NCBI GenBank assembly: GCA_036245525.1
Contig: BTPG01000004.1
Location: forward strand, 231,715,891 to 231,779,890
DNA from: Semisulcospira habei
Lineage: Eukaryota; Mollusca; Gastropoda; Semisulcospiridae
DNA: 64,000 nucleotides
Direction: 5' to 3'
The position numbers and the translations under genes are program-made. Each line of letters opens with the position of its first letter. The first letter of the stretch is position 1. The notes beneath the pieces were generated by a model that saw nothing but the letters and a program-made list of their open reading frames with translations, ran no database searches and was not told where the DNA came from. Shown here piece after piece: positions 29,435 through 40,427 of the stretch.

Positions 29435-30667
29435 ATGTCAGCAGGAGGATTTAATCATGGTGATTTTGAAATGGATGTCATGGATGCCTCAGATACCAGT
29501 ATCACAGATATGACTGGTATGGTAACTACTTCTAGTATGTATCATGAACTGTTAAAAGACAAAGTAAACTCATTTTATGACAGTGTTGGTGCGCGCCCAG
29601 ATGTAATAGATCCTAATCAGTTTGAATATGATAAAGGACACTTATTTGTAAATACAGACAGAGGGAAAATAAATCTAACACATAAAAATAACACTGCTAA
29701 GTTTAGAGCTTTAAGTACAATTAAAGGCGAAGTCGGTGGTAACTCTGGGTTGGTAAGGTACCTTGGAAATTGAGGGTCTCCTGTCACGCCAAGACTGGTT
29801 AGTGCGCTCCATGACACGCAAACAAGATTACCAACAGGGCAAGAAATTGAAATGGCACCTGTAACAAGCCTGCCAGAAATAGCAAACACAGTGATACAAG
29901 AAACTTCATTTACTGAAGGACAAATAAATGACATTATGAAAACAATAGATGATCCACCTTTGTCAATGCGGGAGATTATGGGCTTGGATAAATCACTGCA
30001 GTCAATAAGAGGTGAGATGGTAAATAATGTAGCCAAACTAGGTGAGCTTGATAAACACATAAAACGTGAAAAAGAAAAACTGGCTACAGCAGACAATGGA
30101 AATCTTGACACAGAAATGAAAGAAAGAATACAACACAGATTAAATGATTTGCAGATAGAAATATCAGGGCGGTTAGAAGTGATTAGTATTGGGAGGGAAA
30201 AACTGAAAACACAAGTCAACAGGATTAGAGAAACTATTCAGAAAATACTTCACGAAGACACAACTCTGGCTGAGAGACTTAAAACACTTTTCAGAGAGCA
30301 GGGTATCACAATTGCTAGTTTAATTACAGCTCTTGGGTTTATTATCAGTACTGTTGTGTTAGCTGTCTCCGGCGGTGGTGGGGGTCCAGCCCCGGCACCG
30401 CCAACCCCGGGTCCACCAGCACCTCCAACAGACCCAAAAGATTTACAGACATGGGTAAAGAAACAACTGTCTCACATATCAGACTTGCTTAAGAAATTGG
30501 CTCTGAAAGCAATGGACGCTTTGCCTGGTATAATAGGCACAGTTGTCAGTTGGCTTATTACTACAGCAGCAAAGGTAGTAGGGTTTATGGCAGAACATGT
30601 ATGGGTCTTTCTGGTGACAGTAGGAGGGTTAATGGTGGGTTATTTAATGAAACAGATAAAGAAGTAA
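29435..30667 (+). pseudogene. Late protein Z, copy B, full length with one in-frame TGA
   Basis: A 411-codon frame broken only by TGA at 29771-29773. The N-terminal third is acidic and threonine-rich (MSAGGFNHGDFEMD...). A coiled coil lies at about residues 190-270 (LGELDKHIKREKEKLA, RLNDLQIEISGRLEV), a hydrophobic segment at about 290-312, a G/P-rich linker (PAPAPPTPGPPAPP), and a second hydrophobic region at about 360-405. No known family is recognised. Coiled coil plus membrane segments suggests a membrane-inserted structural protein (inference). The 3' end overlaps Y by 24 bp. Confidence 0.65.
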
Positions 30668-31734
30668 AACCCCTAACCCCGTTAGGCCTATTACCAATGC
30701 AGTTCTCTCTGACTCATGTGTGTCAGGGGTTGGTGTTGGTGTTACATCTTGCATTACTGTTGGGGCTGGGGCTGGGGTCGGGGGTGTTACCGGAGGTGTC
30801 TGTAATAATTTTAATGACTGTACATGTGTGGTTGTGGCCCCCAAGTTCACAGATTGATTGAGTCCTAATTTTTGACCAACACCTGCAACAATGATTTCAT
30901 TATTATAATTTGTTATTGTCCCCATTTGGAGTTGAAGATCAGACGGCAACACGTATAACCTGATGCCAACTACGAAGTCAACTTTTGATCTTGCATATCT
31001 GAGTACGTCTTGATAGCGTTGTATGCTTGATGGGAGATCAACTGTTGAATTAATTGAATCTTCTAGGTTTGCCAGAAACTGTTTTTGTGCCTCGAATTTG
31101 CCACTCCCGTTTAAAATATTTGATTTTGTTAGTGATTGTGCTCCTAGTATACACCAGACATATGTTCTGATAGACTCATTTACGCGCTCGACTCCTGCTT
31201 GAGTAAACCCATCACTTTTGTCTAAAATAAATGTGGTCCAGGCATTAGACTGTTTCTGTTCAATTGATCCTAACCAGACTTGTGATTTTGACGAGAATGA
31301 AGTGTAGCCAGGGTAGTAATCTTGAGGGTATTGTCTGTGACTCATAGCATAATACAATGTACCCATACCATTGTGATCATCAAGTTTTTGTGTAAAGTCA
31401 TACCCGGCACGGGGTCTAAGACTTATGTTAAATTCATTACAGATGCGTTCAAATGCTTTCATATCCATGGGGTTGTTAAAACGGTTGAAACTAGATTCAG
31501 TGGGCAGTGGTGTATGAAGTAATGACAGTATTCTTCTTAATTGGTAATAAACATGAAAACAATACACAGATCTAATCAGTTTGTTTGAGTGATTTAAGTG
31601 GTCTGTGAATGAAACACCGCAGCCTGTAGTAGAACACAGTATAGCAAAGTTAAGTTGATTTTGAAACATCTGTAGTGGACTTGAAGACCACTTTCTTGCA
31701 GTAGCATCGTCTGTTATTGGAGGGTTTAGGTAGG
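30644..31734 (-). pseudogene. Late protein Y, copy B, main part (N-terminus displaced by LINEs)
   Basis: Matches residues from about 63 to the end of Y copy A, ending GLGVLLLYLFH with a single tail anchor. The missing N-terminus lies 7.7 kb away at 39441-39617, separated by LINE A3 with LINE B1 inside it. The 5' part of the ORF beyond 31734 is LINE A antisense and not part of Y. Confidence 0.8.
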
Positions 31735-32367
31735 TGTTCAATCTCAGACGACTGCAGGCCCACACGAAAACCCTAGACCAACTGATTCGTGAGCTGCTCT
31801 TCGCTGATGACGCTGCCCTCGTTGCACACACAGAGAGAGCCTTGCAGCGCATTACGTCCTGCTTCGCAGATGCTGCCCAGCTCTTTGGACTTGAGGTCAG
31901 TCTGAAAAAGACAGAGGTCCTTCATCAGCCGGCACCCAAGGAAGAGCATCGCTCTCCCCACATCACCATCGGCGAGTCCGAACTGAAGTCTGTACACCAG
32001 TTTACCTACCTTGGCTGCATCATCACGTCAGACGCCAAGCTGGACAAGGAGCTGGACAACAGGCTGGCAAAAGCGAACAGTGCTTTCGGGCGACTATTCA
32101 AGCAGGTGTGGCACAATCAACAGCTGAAAAAAGGCACCAAGATCAGCGTGTACAGAGCTGTCGTCCTCACCACCCTGCTGTACGGTTCCGAGTCCTGGGC
32201 CCTCTACCGCAGCCAACTACGACTCCTCGAACGCTTTCACCAGCGCTGCCTGCGTATCATCCTCAGCATTCACTGGAGTGACTATGTCACCAACGTCGAG
32301 GTCCTTGAACAGGCGGAAACTGTGAGCATCGAGGCTTTGCTGCTGCGGACACAGCTTCGCTGGGCGG
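31735..32367 (+). mobile_element. LINE A3, 5'-truncated, first part
   Basis: LINE A RT from FNLRRLQAHTKTLDQ through LLFADDAALVAH to LRTQLRWAE, open in frame. Interrupted after TCGCTGGGCGGAG by LINE B1; the rest is at 39002-39440. Confidence 0.85.
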
Positions 32368-32729
32368 AGTGCCTACCCGGCACCGGCCTCCACGTGGCGT
32401 GGGTGGGTAGTTCACTCAGTCCCTGACTGAGTGGGCTAGCAGACGGGTGCCATCTTTGTCCAGGATTAGGACTTGATGTCAGCAGATATGTTGTTCAGCC
32501 TTTTCACTGGAACGTCGAGGTCCTTGAACAGGCGGAAACTGTGAGCATCGAGGCTTTGCTGCTGCGGACACAGCTTCGCTGGGCGGAGTGCCTACCCGGC
32601 ACCGGCCTCCACGTGGCGTGGGTGGGTAGTTCACTCAGTCCCTGACTGAGTGGGCTAGCAGACGGGTGCCATCTTTGTCCAGGATTAGGACTTGATGTCA
32701 GCAGATATGTTGTTCAGCCTTTTCACTGG
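32292..32729. repeat. 219-bp tandem duplication across the LINE A3/LINE B1 junction
   Basis: 32292-32510 and 32511-32729 appear identical by eye. The unit contains the last 76 bp of the LINE A3 part and the first 143 bp of LINE B1, so it arose after LINE B1 inserted, or is an assembly artefact. Confidence 0.85.
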
Positions 32730-33233
32730 TCCTGTTTTTAAGGAGCTGTGCTAACCCAGGTCGTACCATGTTGGATTGGTCCTTAAAAATACTCGTGACT
32801 TTTTGGTCCTTTGGATCCCAAGTGTTTGCCGTGCTTGGAGACCCGTGTCGGGGGAGAAGAGGATCCTGGTGGCTGAAACACTCCACTTTGGCCTTGACTT
32901 CTGCCTAAACGGGAGGCTAGTCGTACCGGCCTAGTCAATCGGCTCTTGTCACGTTGAGCCCTATCCCACTGTTGACATGCGGGTTGCTATACGGAGCACC
33001 ATGCTATAGCCTCTGCTGCTGATTAGGTGCTTTACGCCAGTATTCCCCTGCATTCAACGGTGTGATAGAAGGCGGTGGCTCAAACGGTTCAATCGGGCTT
33101 ACCCCCTTGAGTATATCTTTCGGGCAGTCTCCATTGTGCGTCGGCTGGAGACCCGCCGACAAATGCACTTTCCCTTGTTGGGCTCGGTGGCGGGCGGGGA
33201 CCCCCGGGGGATGAATATCTCTACTAATATAAT

Positions 33234-34718
33234 ATGGATAAAACAAAAAAACCAAAACTAGCACAGAAACGACACATAGCCACCGACATTGAACATGACA
33301 GTGATTCAGACTGTGAGGAAGCGACGCCTCAGGCGTCGGCCGTCTGGCCTCGCTTCCTCATTGTCCATAGCAAGGTGAAAGAGAAACCAGTTACCAAGCT
33401 GCATCCTTTTCTGGTGGGGGAGACCCTCAGGAGCCGTGTTGGCAGGCCTGATGCCCAGCGCCTCAGGTCTGGTGACTTGCTGGTGGAGTGCAGTACTCGG
33501 GCACACTCCAGCGGGCTACTGGGGCTCTCTTCCATCGGAGACACTCCTGTGGAAGTCACACCCCACAAAACTATGAATTCGTCAAGAGGCGTAATCAAAG
33601 ATCAAGCTTTCGCAGAAATGTCAGAAGATGAACTTGTAAGGAACCTTAAGTCTCAGGGGGTGACTTGCGTCAGGCGCTTTGCTTCCAAGCGAGGTGGTGG
33701 GGAGATCCGTCTCCCTACCATCATCCTGACGTTTGGCACCCCCACCCCTCCTACTACCATCTGGAGAGGTTACTACTCCCTGAGAGTGAAAAAGTACGTC
33801 CCTCTCCCCCTCCGGTGCTTTAAGTGCCAAAAGTATGGCCATGGGCAGAAGACATGCCGTCGGGCAGAGGCTTCATGCGCCCGTTGCACTAGGCCCGGAC
33901 ACTCTGCTGAGTCCTGCACAGCCACCCCCCTGTGTGTGAATTGCCAGGGGGCGCATATGGCTTCGGATAAGAAATGCCCTCGTTGGATATCCGAGTGCAA
34001 GATTCAGCAGGTGCGTGTGGAGAAGGGGCTGTCCTTTCTGGATGCCAAAAAACTGGTTGAAGGCCCTGGTGCAGCTGCGGCTGCCCCAACCTCCAACACC
34101 TCTGTGTATACTTTTAGTGCAGCGGTGGCAGGCAAGCGCCCCACCAAAGACTTTTCATGTCAGACCCCAACTTCTTGGTTGGGGGCGGAGCCTCGGCTCA
34201 TCTCGCCCCTGGAGAGTAACCCTCCTCCGGTGGTGACAAGGAGCCAGGGAACGCAGAAGGCGGACACTGCCGGTCCGGTTGTGCCGCCTTCTGTTGCCCC
34301 TAAGCCTCAGCCCCCACCCAAACCTGTTAGTCAGTCAACTCCAAAGGCTTCTGGCTCTGGTCAGCCTTCTAAGGCCGCTAACTCTAGCGGCAGGAACGCT
34401 GCCCAGGACCAGAAGTCTAAGAAATCTATGGGACCGCTGTGCGCACAGGCCCAGAAGGGGAACACAGATGTCCCCCTTCAAAACAAATATGCTGCACTGG
34501 AGGAGCAGATGGAGGGAGTGGAAGTTGTTGTTGCTGATGCTGCGGCAGCTCCACCCCCTTCTTCTCCGAAGAACCAGAGGAGGCCCGGGAGCCGGCCCCC
34601 CTCTGTTTCTTCAACTCCTTCCAAGGTAAAGGAAAAAGGGGGGACAACTCCTTACCCCCAGATAAGACTTAATCATGGACTCTTTGCTTCAGTGGAATTG
34701 TCATGGTTTTCAAGCTAA
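33234..34718 (+). CDS. LINE B1 ORF1 (Gag-like, three zinc knuckles)
   Basis: 494 codons, intact. An acidic N-terminus (EHDSDSDCEE) and an RNA-binding-like middle are followed by zinc knuckles CFKCQKYGHGQKTC, CARCTRPGHSAESC and CVNCQGAHMASDKKC (residues about 195-250), then a P/S/K-rich tail. It would bind the element RNA. It overlaps the ORF2 start (34675) by about 40 bp in another frame. Confidence 0.9.
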   Translation: MDKTKKPKLAQKRHIATDIEHDSDSDCEEATPQASAVWPRFLIVHSKVKEKPVTKLHPFLVGETLRSRVGRPDAQRLRSGDLLVECSTRAHSSGLLGLSSIGDTPVEVTPHKTMNSSRGVIKDQAFAEMSEDELVRNLKSQGVTCVRRFASKRGGGEIRLPTIILTFGTPTPPTTIWRGYYSLRVKKYVPLPLRCFKCQKYGHGQKTCRRAEASCARCTRPGHSAESCTATPLCVNCQGAHMASDKKCPRWISECKIQQVRVEKGLSFLDAKKLVEGPGAAAAAPTSNTSVYTFSAAVAGKRPTKDFSCQTPTSWLGAEPRLISPLESNPPPVVTRSQGTQKADTAGPVVPPSVAPKPQPPPKPVSQSTPKASGSGQPSKAANSSGRNAAQDQKSKKSMGPLCAQAQKGNTDVPLQNKYAALEEQMEGVEVVVADAAAAPPPSSPKNQRRPGSRPPSVSSTPSKVKEKGGTTPYPQIRLNHGLFASVELSWFSS

Positions 34719-37700
34719 CTTTGAGGAATTGCGTCTTTTAGTCAAGTTCTATAACCCCTCAGTAATATCTCTTCAGGAGACTTACCTGAAGACTTCTGAC
34801 CCTGTGTCCTTTAATGGTTTTAATGTTATACATAAAGGCTCTGATTCGGAGAGGTGCTCGGGTGGAGCGGCTCTTCTCATTAGTAGCCAAATTTTATGTA
34901 GCCCCGTTAGCATCGACACCTGTCTTCAGGCTGTCGCAGCTCGGGTTACCTTACAGAAGACCATAACCATATGCAGTATTTACCTGCCACCATCACTGCG
35001 GCTCTGTAGCAATGATATTTTTAACTTAGTAGATCAACTGCCCCCTCCCTTTATTCTCATGGGGGATTTTAACGGTCACGCTCACCTTTGGGGTAGTGAC
35101 CACTATGATGGCAGAGGTCAGATGTTAGAAGATGTTTTTTCTCAACTTAACCTGTGTGTCTTTAACGATGGCTCACCTACATACTCTAACTCAGGTTCTG
35201 GATCTAGTTCTGTTCTAGACCTCACTGTGTGTGATCCTTCTCTCATGCTGGACTTTGACTGGAAGGTTCACGATGACCTGTGTGGTAGTGACCACTTCCC
35301 AGTAGTCCTGTCATCGGTCAGCTGTGAGGAGGATTCACCGGTGGGGCGCTGGAATCTCAAAAAAGCTAACTGGTCTCTGTTCGCCTCTCTCTGTCAGTCT
35401 CGTCTTGCAGAGGAGGTGGTCATGTCCGCTAAAGAACCTGTTTCTTGTTTTACTTCTATTTTGTTGGAGGTTGCAGGTGAAGCCATCCCTAGAACTTCCA
35501 CATCACTCCCTCGGAAGCCGAGAGTACCATGGTTCAATGAAGAGTGCCGCAAGGCCCAAACAATGCGCAAATCTGCTCAGCGACGTGCTTTTCGTAATCC
35601 GTCGCAAGCAAATATTTTAACATTTAAAAGACAGCGGGCGAAAGCCCGTTACATTTTTAAACGCGAACGCCGTGCTTCCTGGAGACGCTTCGTCTCATCT
35701 TTATCTTCTAGGACTCCATCCCAAAAAGTCTGGAAGGCTGTTCGAAGAATTAGGGGCGGGAGTGGCTCGGCTTCTGTCGGCCATCTTAGAGATGGTGCCA
35801 GTTTGGTCACAGATAAAAAGTCTGTGGCCAATTTGCTTGCCTCCACCATTGCCCATAATTCTTCAACAGAGCATTATTCACCTTTCTTCCAGAGAGAGAA
35901 GGAGAAGCGAGAATCTTGTACTTTTTATTTTATATCGGATAATTCGGAAGACTATAATGCCCCTTTTACGTTTTCAGAATTGCAGCAAGCCATGCAGAAA
36001 TGTACTGACTCTGCTACTGGATTAGATACCATCCACTATCAGCTCCTAACACATCTGCCTGAGGATTCACTCCTTGTACTTCTCAAGGCCTTTAACCATA
36101 TCTGGATAACCGGTTTTTTTCCGCCATCTTGGCGCCAGGCTGTAGTTGTGCCAATTCCCAAGCCGGATAAGGATCCTTCCGACCCGGGCAACTACCGGCC
36201 AATAGCTTTGACATCATGTTTATGTAAAACTATGGAACGCTTGGTCAACGCCCGACTGGTGTGGCATCTTGAGTCACAGGGTCTCATCACAGACCTCCAG
36301 TGCGGTTTCCGACGCTTCCGTAGTACAACTGACCATCTAGTTCGCTTTGAGTCTTTTATCCGAGATGCTTTTATCAACAAGCAACATGTCTATGCAATTT
36401 TCTTTGATCTTGAAAAGGCATATGACACTACCTGGAAGCATGGTATAATGTCTGATTTGTCGGACATGGGTTTTAAAGGGCATCTGCCCGTTTTTATTCA
36501 CAATTTTTTTTCCAACAGGTCGTTCCATGTCCGTGTGGGCTCCACCCTCTCCGACTCCTTTGAACAGGAGATGGGTGTCCCGCAGGGCAGTATTCTATCT
36601 CCTGTTTTATTTAGCATTAAAATAAATAACATTGTAAAGGCCGTCAAGGATGATTCTGAATGCTCTTTGTTTGTGGACGACTTTGCTTTGTGTGCACGAG
36701 GTCGAGGACTTGCGTCCCTTGAGAGGCGCTTGCAGCTGTGCGTTGATCGCATCCAGGGGTGGGTGTCTCTCAATGGATTCAGGTTCTCGCCCTCCAAGAC
36801 AGTCTGTGTGCATTTTACTAACCAGACGAAATTTTTTCCAGAACCTAGCCTGAGCATTGCTGGAGTGCCAATTAAGGTGGCCGAAGAGGCAAAGTTTTTG
36901 GGGGTCATCTTTGACAAAAGATTGACCTTCTGCAACCATGTTAACTACCTTAGAACCTCTTGTCGGAAGGCCCTCGACATTCTTCGTGTCGTTGGTCGTA
37001 CTGACTGGGGTGCAGACCGCATTGTCTTACTTCGACTGTACCGGGCCCTTGTTCGGTCCAAACTGGATTACGGCTCTGTGGTATATGGCTCGGCTTCAAA
37101 GTCTGTTCTACCCCACCCGGGTCTGCCCTGGGGGACTTGGGTGGGGTTAGGTATTTTTTAGTTCCCAGGGTCACCCTGGTCAGCCCCACAGGGTGGGGTT
37201 TTCTCTCTATTCTGGGGCATGTGTTTCTGTCTACCCGAGGTCCATTCACCTGTATTTGCCTTTTTTAAACTCTCCCTACTGTCTGCACTGCCTGTAGCTC
37301 TTGATATTGGATGTGTGTTGCTAAATGGTCTTAGCTTTATTTAGGCCCCATGTGTTAGGTTTATTTAATGTGTTTGACCGGCTGGCGACATACATTCAAT
37401 GTTCTGTTTAGTTGGTTGTTTTTTTTTCCACAAGCAGTGCAGGCACGTCCTGAGAAAGCCTTGTTGCTGTCGGGACGTTAAGCAATGTACAATCAATCAA
37501 TCAATCATTCAAAGTCTGTTCTACAACGTCTGAACACAATTCACCATCAAGGTCTGCGCATATGTCTGGGGGCCTTCAGGACATCTCCAGTTCCTAGTCT
37601 GTATGCCGAGGCAGGGGAGCCTTCTCTCAGGCTCCGCCGCATCCGCCTCATGCTCAGCTACGTTCTGAAGCTGAAGGCCCATCCAGACAATCCTGCCTAT

Positions 37701-38780
37701 GATTGTGTTTTTAACCCGTCGTTTGCAGAGATTTACGATGCCCATCCGGGAGCTGTCCGTCCACTTTCCTTCCGTGTCCGACCTCATCTGCAGGCGGCCG
37801 GAGTGGACCTGGACAAAGTTTCGGAATCTCTGTAACACGTCACTCCACCCTGGCTACTACCAGTTCCTGACATCTTGCTGGACTTGACCGCCCACAAGAA
37901 GGATTGTACTCCACCAGCAATATACCAACAGAGCCTCAATGAACTCCTTTCAATTTTTCCTGGCTATTGTCGTCTTTATACGGATGGGTCCAAGTCTGAG
38001 GATGGGAGGGTGGCTGCGGCTGCAGTATCCTCTCGCCATCCTAAACGCCCATTTAAGCTCCGTCTCCCTGACCATTCCTCTGTATTTAATGCAGAACTGC
38101 AGGCAATTCTGCTGGCACTCAGGCATGCCTATCAGTCTCGGGAAAGGAACTTCCTGATTCTGTCTGACTCTCTTTCTGCCCTGCAGGCCCTTCAGGGCGC
38201 AGGAACAGACCATCCACTGCTGGTGCATATTAGAGAGCTCTACGCAGACTTGATGAAGGAATATTATGACATCCTTTTTATTTGGGTCCCAGGCCATGTG
38301 GGCATCGAAGGCAACAGAATCGCAGATTCTGCTGCCAACAGTGCCCGCAGTGACCCTGTCCCTGACACACAGACTGTCTATAGTGATTTTAAACCTATGA
38401 TTAGTGCGTACATAGCCCGCGAGTGGCAGTCCGAGTGGGACAAAGAGGAAGGGAACAAGCTTCATGAAGCTCTTCCTAAGTTGTCTGACAGTCTACCTTT
38501 CCGCTGCGGCAGCCGCCGTGAGGAGACTGTCCTTGCTCAGCTCCACATCGGGCACACGTATGTTACGCACTCTTACTTACTTAAACAGGATGAGCGTCCA
38601 TGGTGTTTTGCCTGTGATGAGCAGTTTTCTGTTCGACACTTTTTGCTGTATTGTGCTGACCTAATTGACACCAGATATAAACACTTCACAGCAGACTCCT
38701 TGAAGGTTTTGTTCCGGGATGTTCCCCCGGACAAAATCTTCAATTTTTTGAGAGAATGCAATATTTTTAACAAGATCTGA
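34675..38780 (+). pseudogene. LINE B1 ORF2 (APE endonuclease, RT, RNase H), interrupted
   Basis: Endonuclease: LLQWNCHGFQANFEEL, ISLQETYL, LMGDFNGHAHLWGS and GSDHFPVVL. RT: YRPIALTSCLCKTMERLV, GFRRFRSTTDHL, FFDLEKAYDTTW, GVPQGSILSPVLF and LFVDDFALC (VDD rather than the more common ADD). RNase H: YTDGSKSEDG (D), NAELQAIL (E), ILSDSLSAL (D) and VPGHVGIEGN (H). Broken by D2 at 37112-37507 and by TAA at 37833 (copy B2 has CAA). Not functional as it stands. Confidence 0.85.
37112..37507 (+). mobile_element. SINE-like element D2 in LINE B1 ORF2
   Basis: Head CCCACCCGGGTCTGCCC and tail GGGACGTTAAGCAATGTACA-(ATCA)n. Target duplication TTCAAAGTCTGTTCTAC at 37095-37111 and 37508-37524. Confidence 0.9.
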
Positions 38781-39001
38781 GCATTCATAGACTATGTGAA
38801 TTTTTGTATTTGCCCTTTTTGAGAGTCTGTAGACGTTTCTTTTAAAGTCAAAGACGTGCGACATTTTAGCCTGAGATTTTTAATCTATATTTACATCTTG
38901 TCTTAAGACCTTGCTTTTAGTCTGGCTGACCAGATTTTTACCCATCCCGCCGTGAGATGGCCTTAGTCGCCTGCTCGGCGTTAAACCCAAATAACTAACT
39001 A

Positions 39002-39440
39002 ACTAACTCGCTGGGCGGAGCACGTCTCCAGGATGGAGGATCATCGCCTACCCAAGATCACTCTGTTCGGCGAGCTCGCCACTGGACACCGAGACAGAGG
39101 GGCACCAAAGAAGAGATACAAAGACGGTCTCAAGAAGTCGCTTAGTGCCTGCCAAATCGACCACCGCCAGTGGTCTTCGCTTGCTGCGGACCGTGACACC
39201 TGGCGCTCCACCATTCACAAGGCAGCCGTCTCCTTTGAGGACTCTCGCAGAGCTAACCTTAAGGACAAGCGGCTTAGAAGAAAAAACAGTTGTCGTAACT
39301 CAGAACCCTGACCAGACCTTCCCCTGCAGCCACTGCGGTCGAACCTGCCTGTCCCGGATTGGCCTCCGTAGCCACGAAAATGCCTGCAGACGACGTGGGC
39401 AAGCCCTATAGAATCTTCGTTCGCGAAGTCAAGCCAAGAG
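39002..39440 (+). mobile_element. LINE A3, second part (3' end)
   Basis: Resumes in the LINE A ORF at EHVSRMEDHRLPK, ends after the zinc-finger segment CSHCGRTCLSRIGLRSHENAC, a short 3'UTR and the CTTCGTTCGCGAAG hairpin. A frameshift lies near 39285. The junction with Y suggests a short (about 5 bp, AGGTA) target duplication. Confidence 0.8.
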
Positions 39441-39617
39441 GTAATGATCAAAGGGATTTGGTACTTTGACTTGAAATAAATCTTGTTCGCTCACAGCTAT
39501 GTCAAGCTGATTTAGTTGAATTATTTTCTGCTCATAAGTTGGTGCGACATTGTACTTGGCATTCACATTAAATTGAAATGCATTTACAGTGACACTTGTT
39601 GGTGATTTAAATTCCAT
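39441..39617 (-). pseudogene. Late protein Y, copy B, N-terminal fragment
   Basis: Begins MEFKSPTSVTVNAFQFNVNA and matches residues 1 to about 60 of Y copy A, stopping at VPNPFDHYL where LINE A3 inserted. Confidence 0.8.
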
Positions 39618-39642
39618 CCTTCTTTTTTATGAGATAATAAAA

Positions 39643-40407
39643 ATGTTTATTACCTTAACAAATCTTGACACAAGCAAACCAGTGTGGCTAACTAATGGGA
39701 TTGATAATCGGGATGGTAGCAAGGCTGTAGCTATCCATGAAATGTTCTACACAGTAAAATGGTTTAATGTAACAGATGACGGTGAATATTCTGTACATGG
39801 AACTATAAGTTTTATGAGTTATGACCACAGACACTTACAGCCTGGGTATTATGACTTTTGTACTTTAGCTGAATGGCTACAAACAGAATTTAAAATTAAA
39901 GCATCTTTAAATCCGGCTAACTTATTTGTTACATTGGAATTTCCAAAAGATAGTCAGTTTTTATTATCAGATAGTCTTGTAATACTACTTGGCTTTTTAT
40001 CCGAATTGGATATAAAACTTTTATATTTACCAATTACTATAGATGAAGATTGGACAATAAAAAAAGAATGGTTTGTAATGAATACAATAGAAAAAATATA
40101 TATAAAGCCCAAAAAAGATAAAATAACTGGAAGATATCCTGTTCATTTGTCAGTACACACAATGCTAAATGTTTATTTGAAAGAACTGAACACAACTGAG
40201 AATGTTCTCAATGGAAAGCCTTCAACTTTGTTGATATGCTTGCCAACTGGAACTGCTCCCTATTGTGAAAGTGTGGTTGCTAGATTTCCTGCACAGTTTA
40301 AGAAATTAGGTTCTAGTTTCTTTGAGTCACTGTGTATATCTGTAACTAATCAGGATAACAAACCAGTTATAATGCATGATTTTAGTGTTGTGTTGGAAAT
40401 TAAATAA
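39643..40407 (+). CDS. Late protein J (possible minor capsid/penton-like), intact
   Basis: 254 codons from the ATG in AATAAAAATG; an upstream in-frame ATG at 39589 would overlap Y. N-terminal MFITLTNLDTSKPVW, then HEMFYTVKWFNVTDDGEYSV, QPGYYDFCTLAEWLQTEF (the PGYY-Tx-L-style segment seen in many jelly-roll minor capsid proteins) and LPTGTAPYCESVVARFP. A single jelly-roll penton-like role is inferred from size, strand-rich pattern and neighbours, not from a recognised signature. Followed 20 bp later by beta. Confidence 0.55.
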   Translation: MFITLTNLDTSKPVWLTNGIDNRDGSKAVAIHEMFYTVKWFNVTDDGEYSVHGTISFMSYDHRHLQPGYYDFCTLAEWLQTEFKIKASLNPANLFVTLEFPKDSQFLLSDSLVILLGFLSELDIKLLYLPITIDEDWTIKKEWFVMNTIEKIYIKPKKDKITGRYPVHLSVHTMLNVYLKELNTTENVLNGKPSTLLICLPTGTAPYCESVVARFPAQFKKLGSSFFESLCISVTNQDNKPVIMHDFSVVLEIK

Positions 40408-40427
40408 TTTTATTTTTGTTTATAAAA

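Larger units (their letters stand above)
32368..39001 (+). mobile_element. LINE B1, I/Nimb-like non-LTR retrotransposon
   Basis: Full-length arrangement: 5'UTR (32368-33233), ORF1 with CCHC knuckles, ORF2 with endonuclease, RT and RNase H, and a 3' end GCGTTAAACCCAAATAAC with (TAAC)n tail. Flanking direct repeat TCGCTGGGCGGAG at about 32355-32367 and just before the junction near 39013. Contains D2 at 37112-37507. Confidence 0.85.

Noticed and set aside
29617..30219. 200-codon minus-strand ORF
   Set aside because: Antisense of Z copy B; composition follows the opposite strand.
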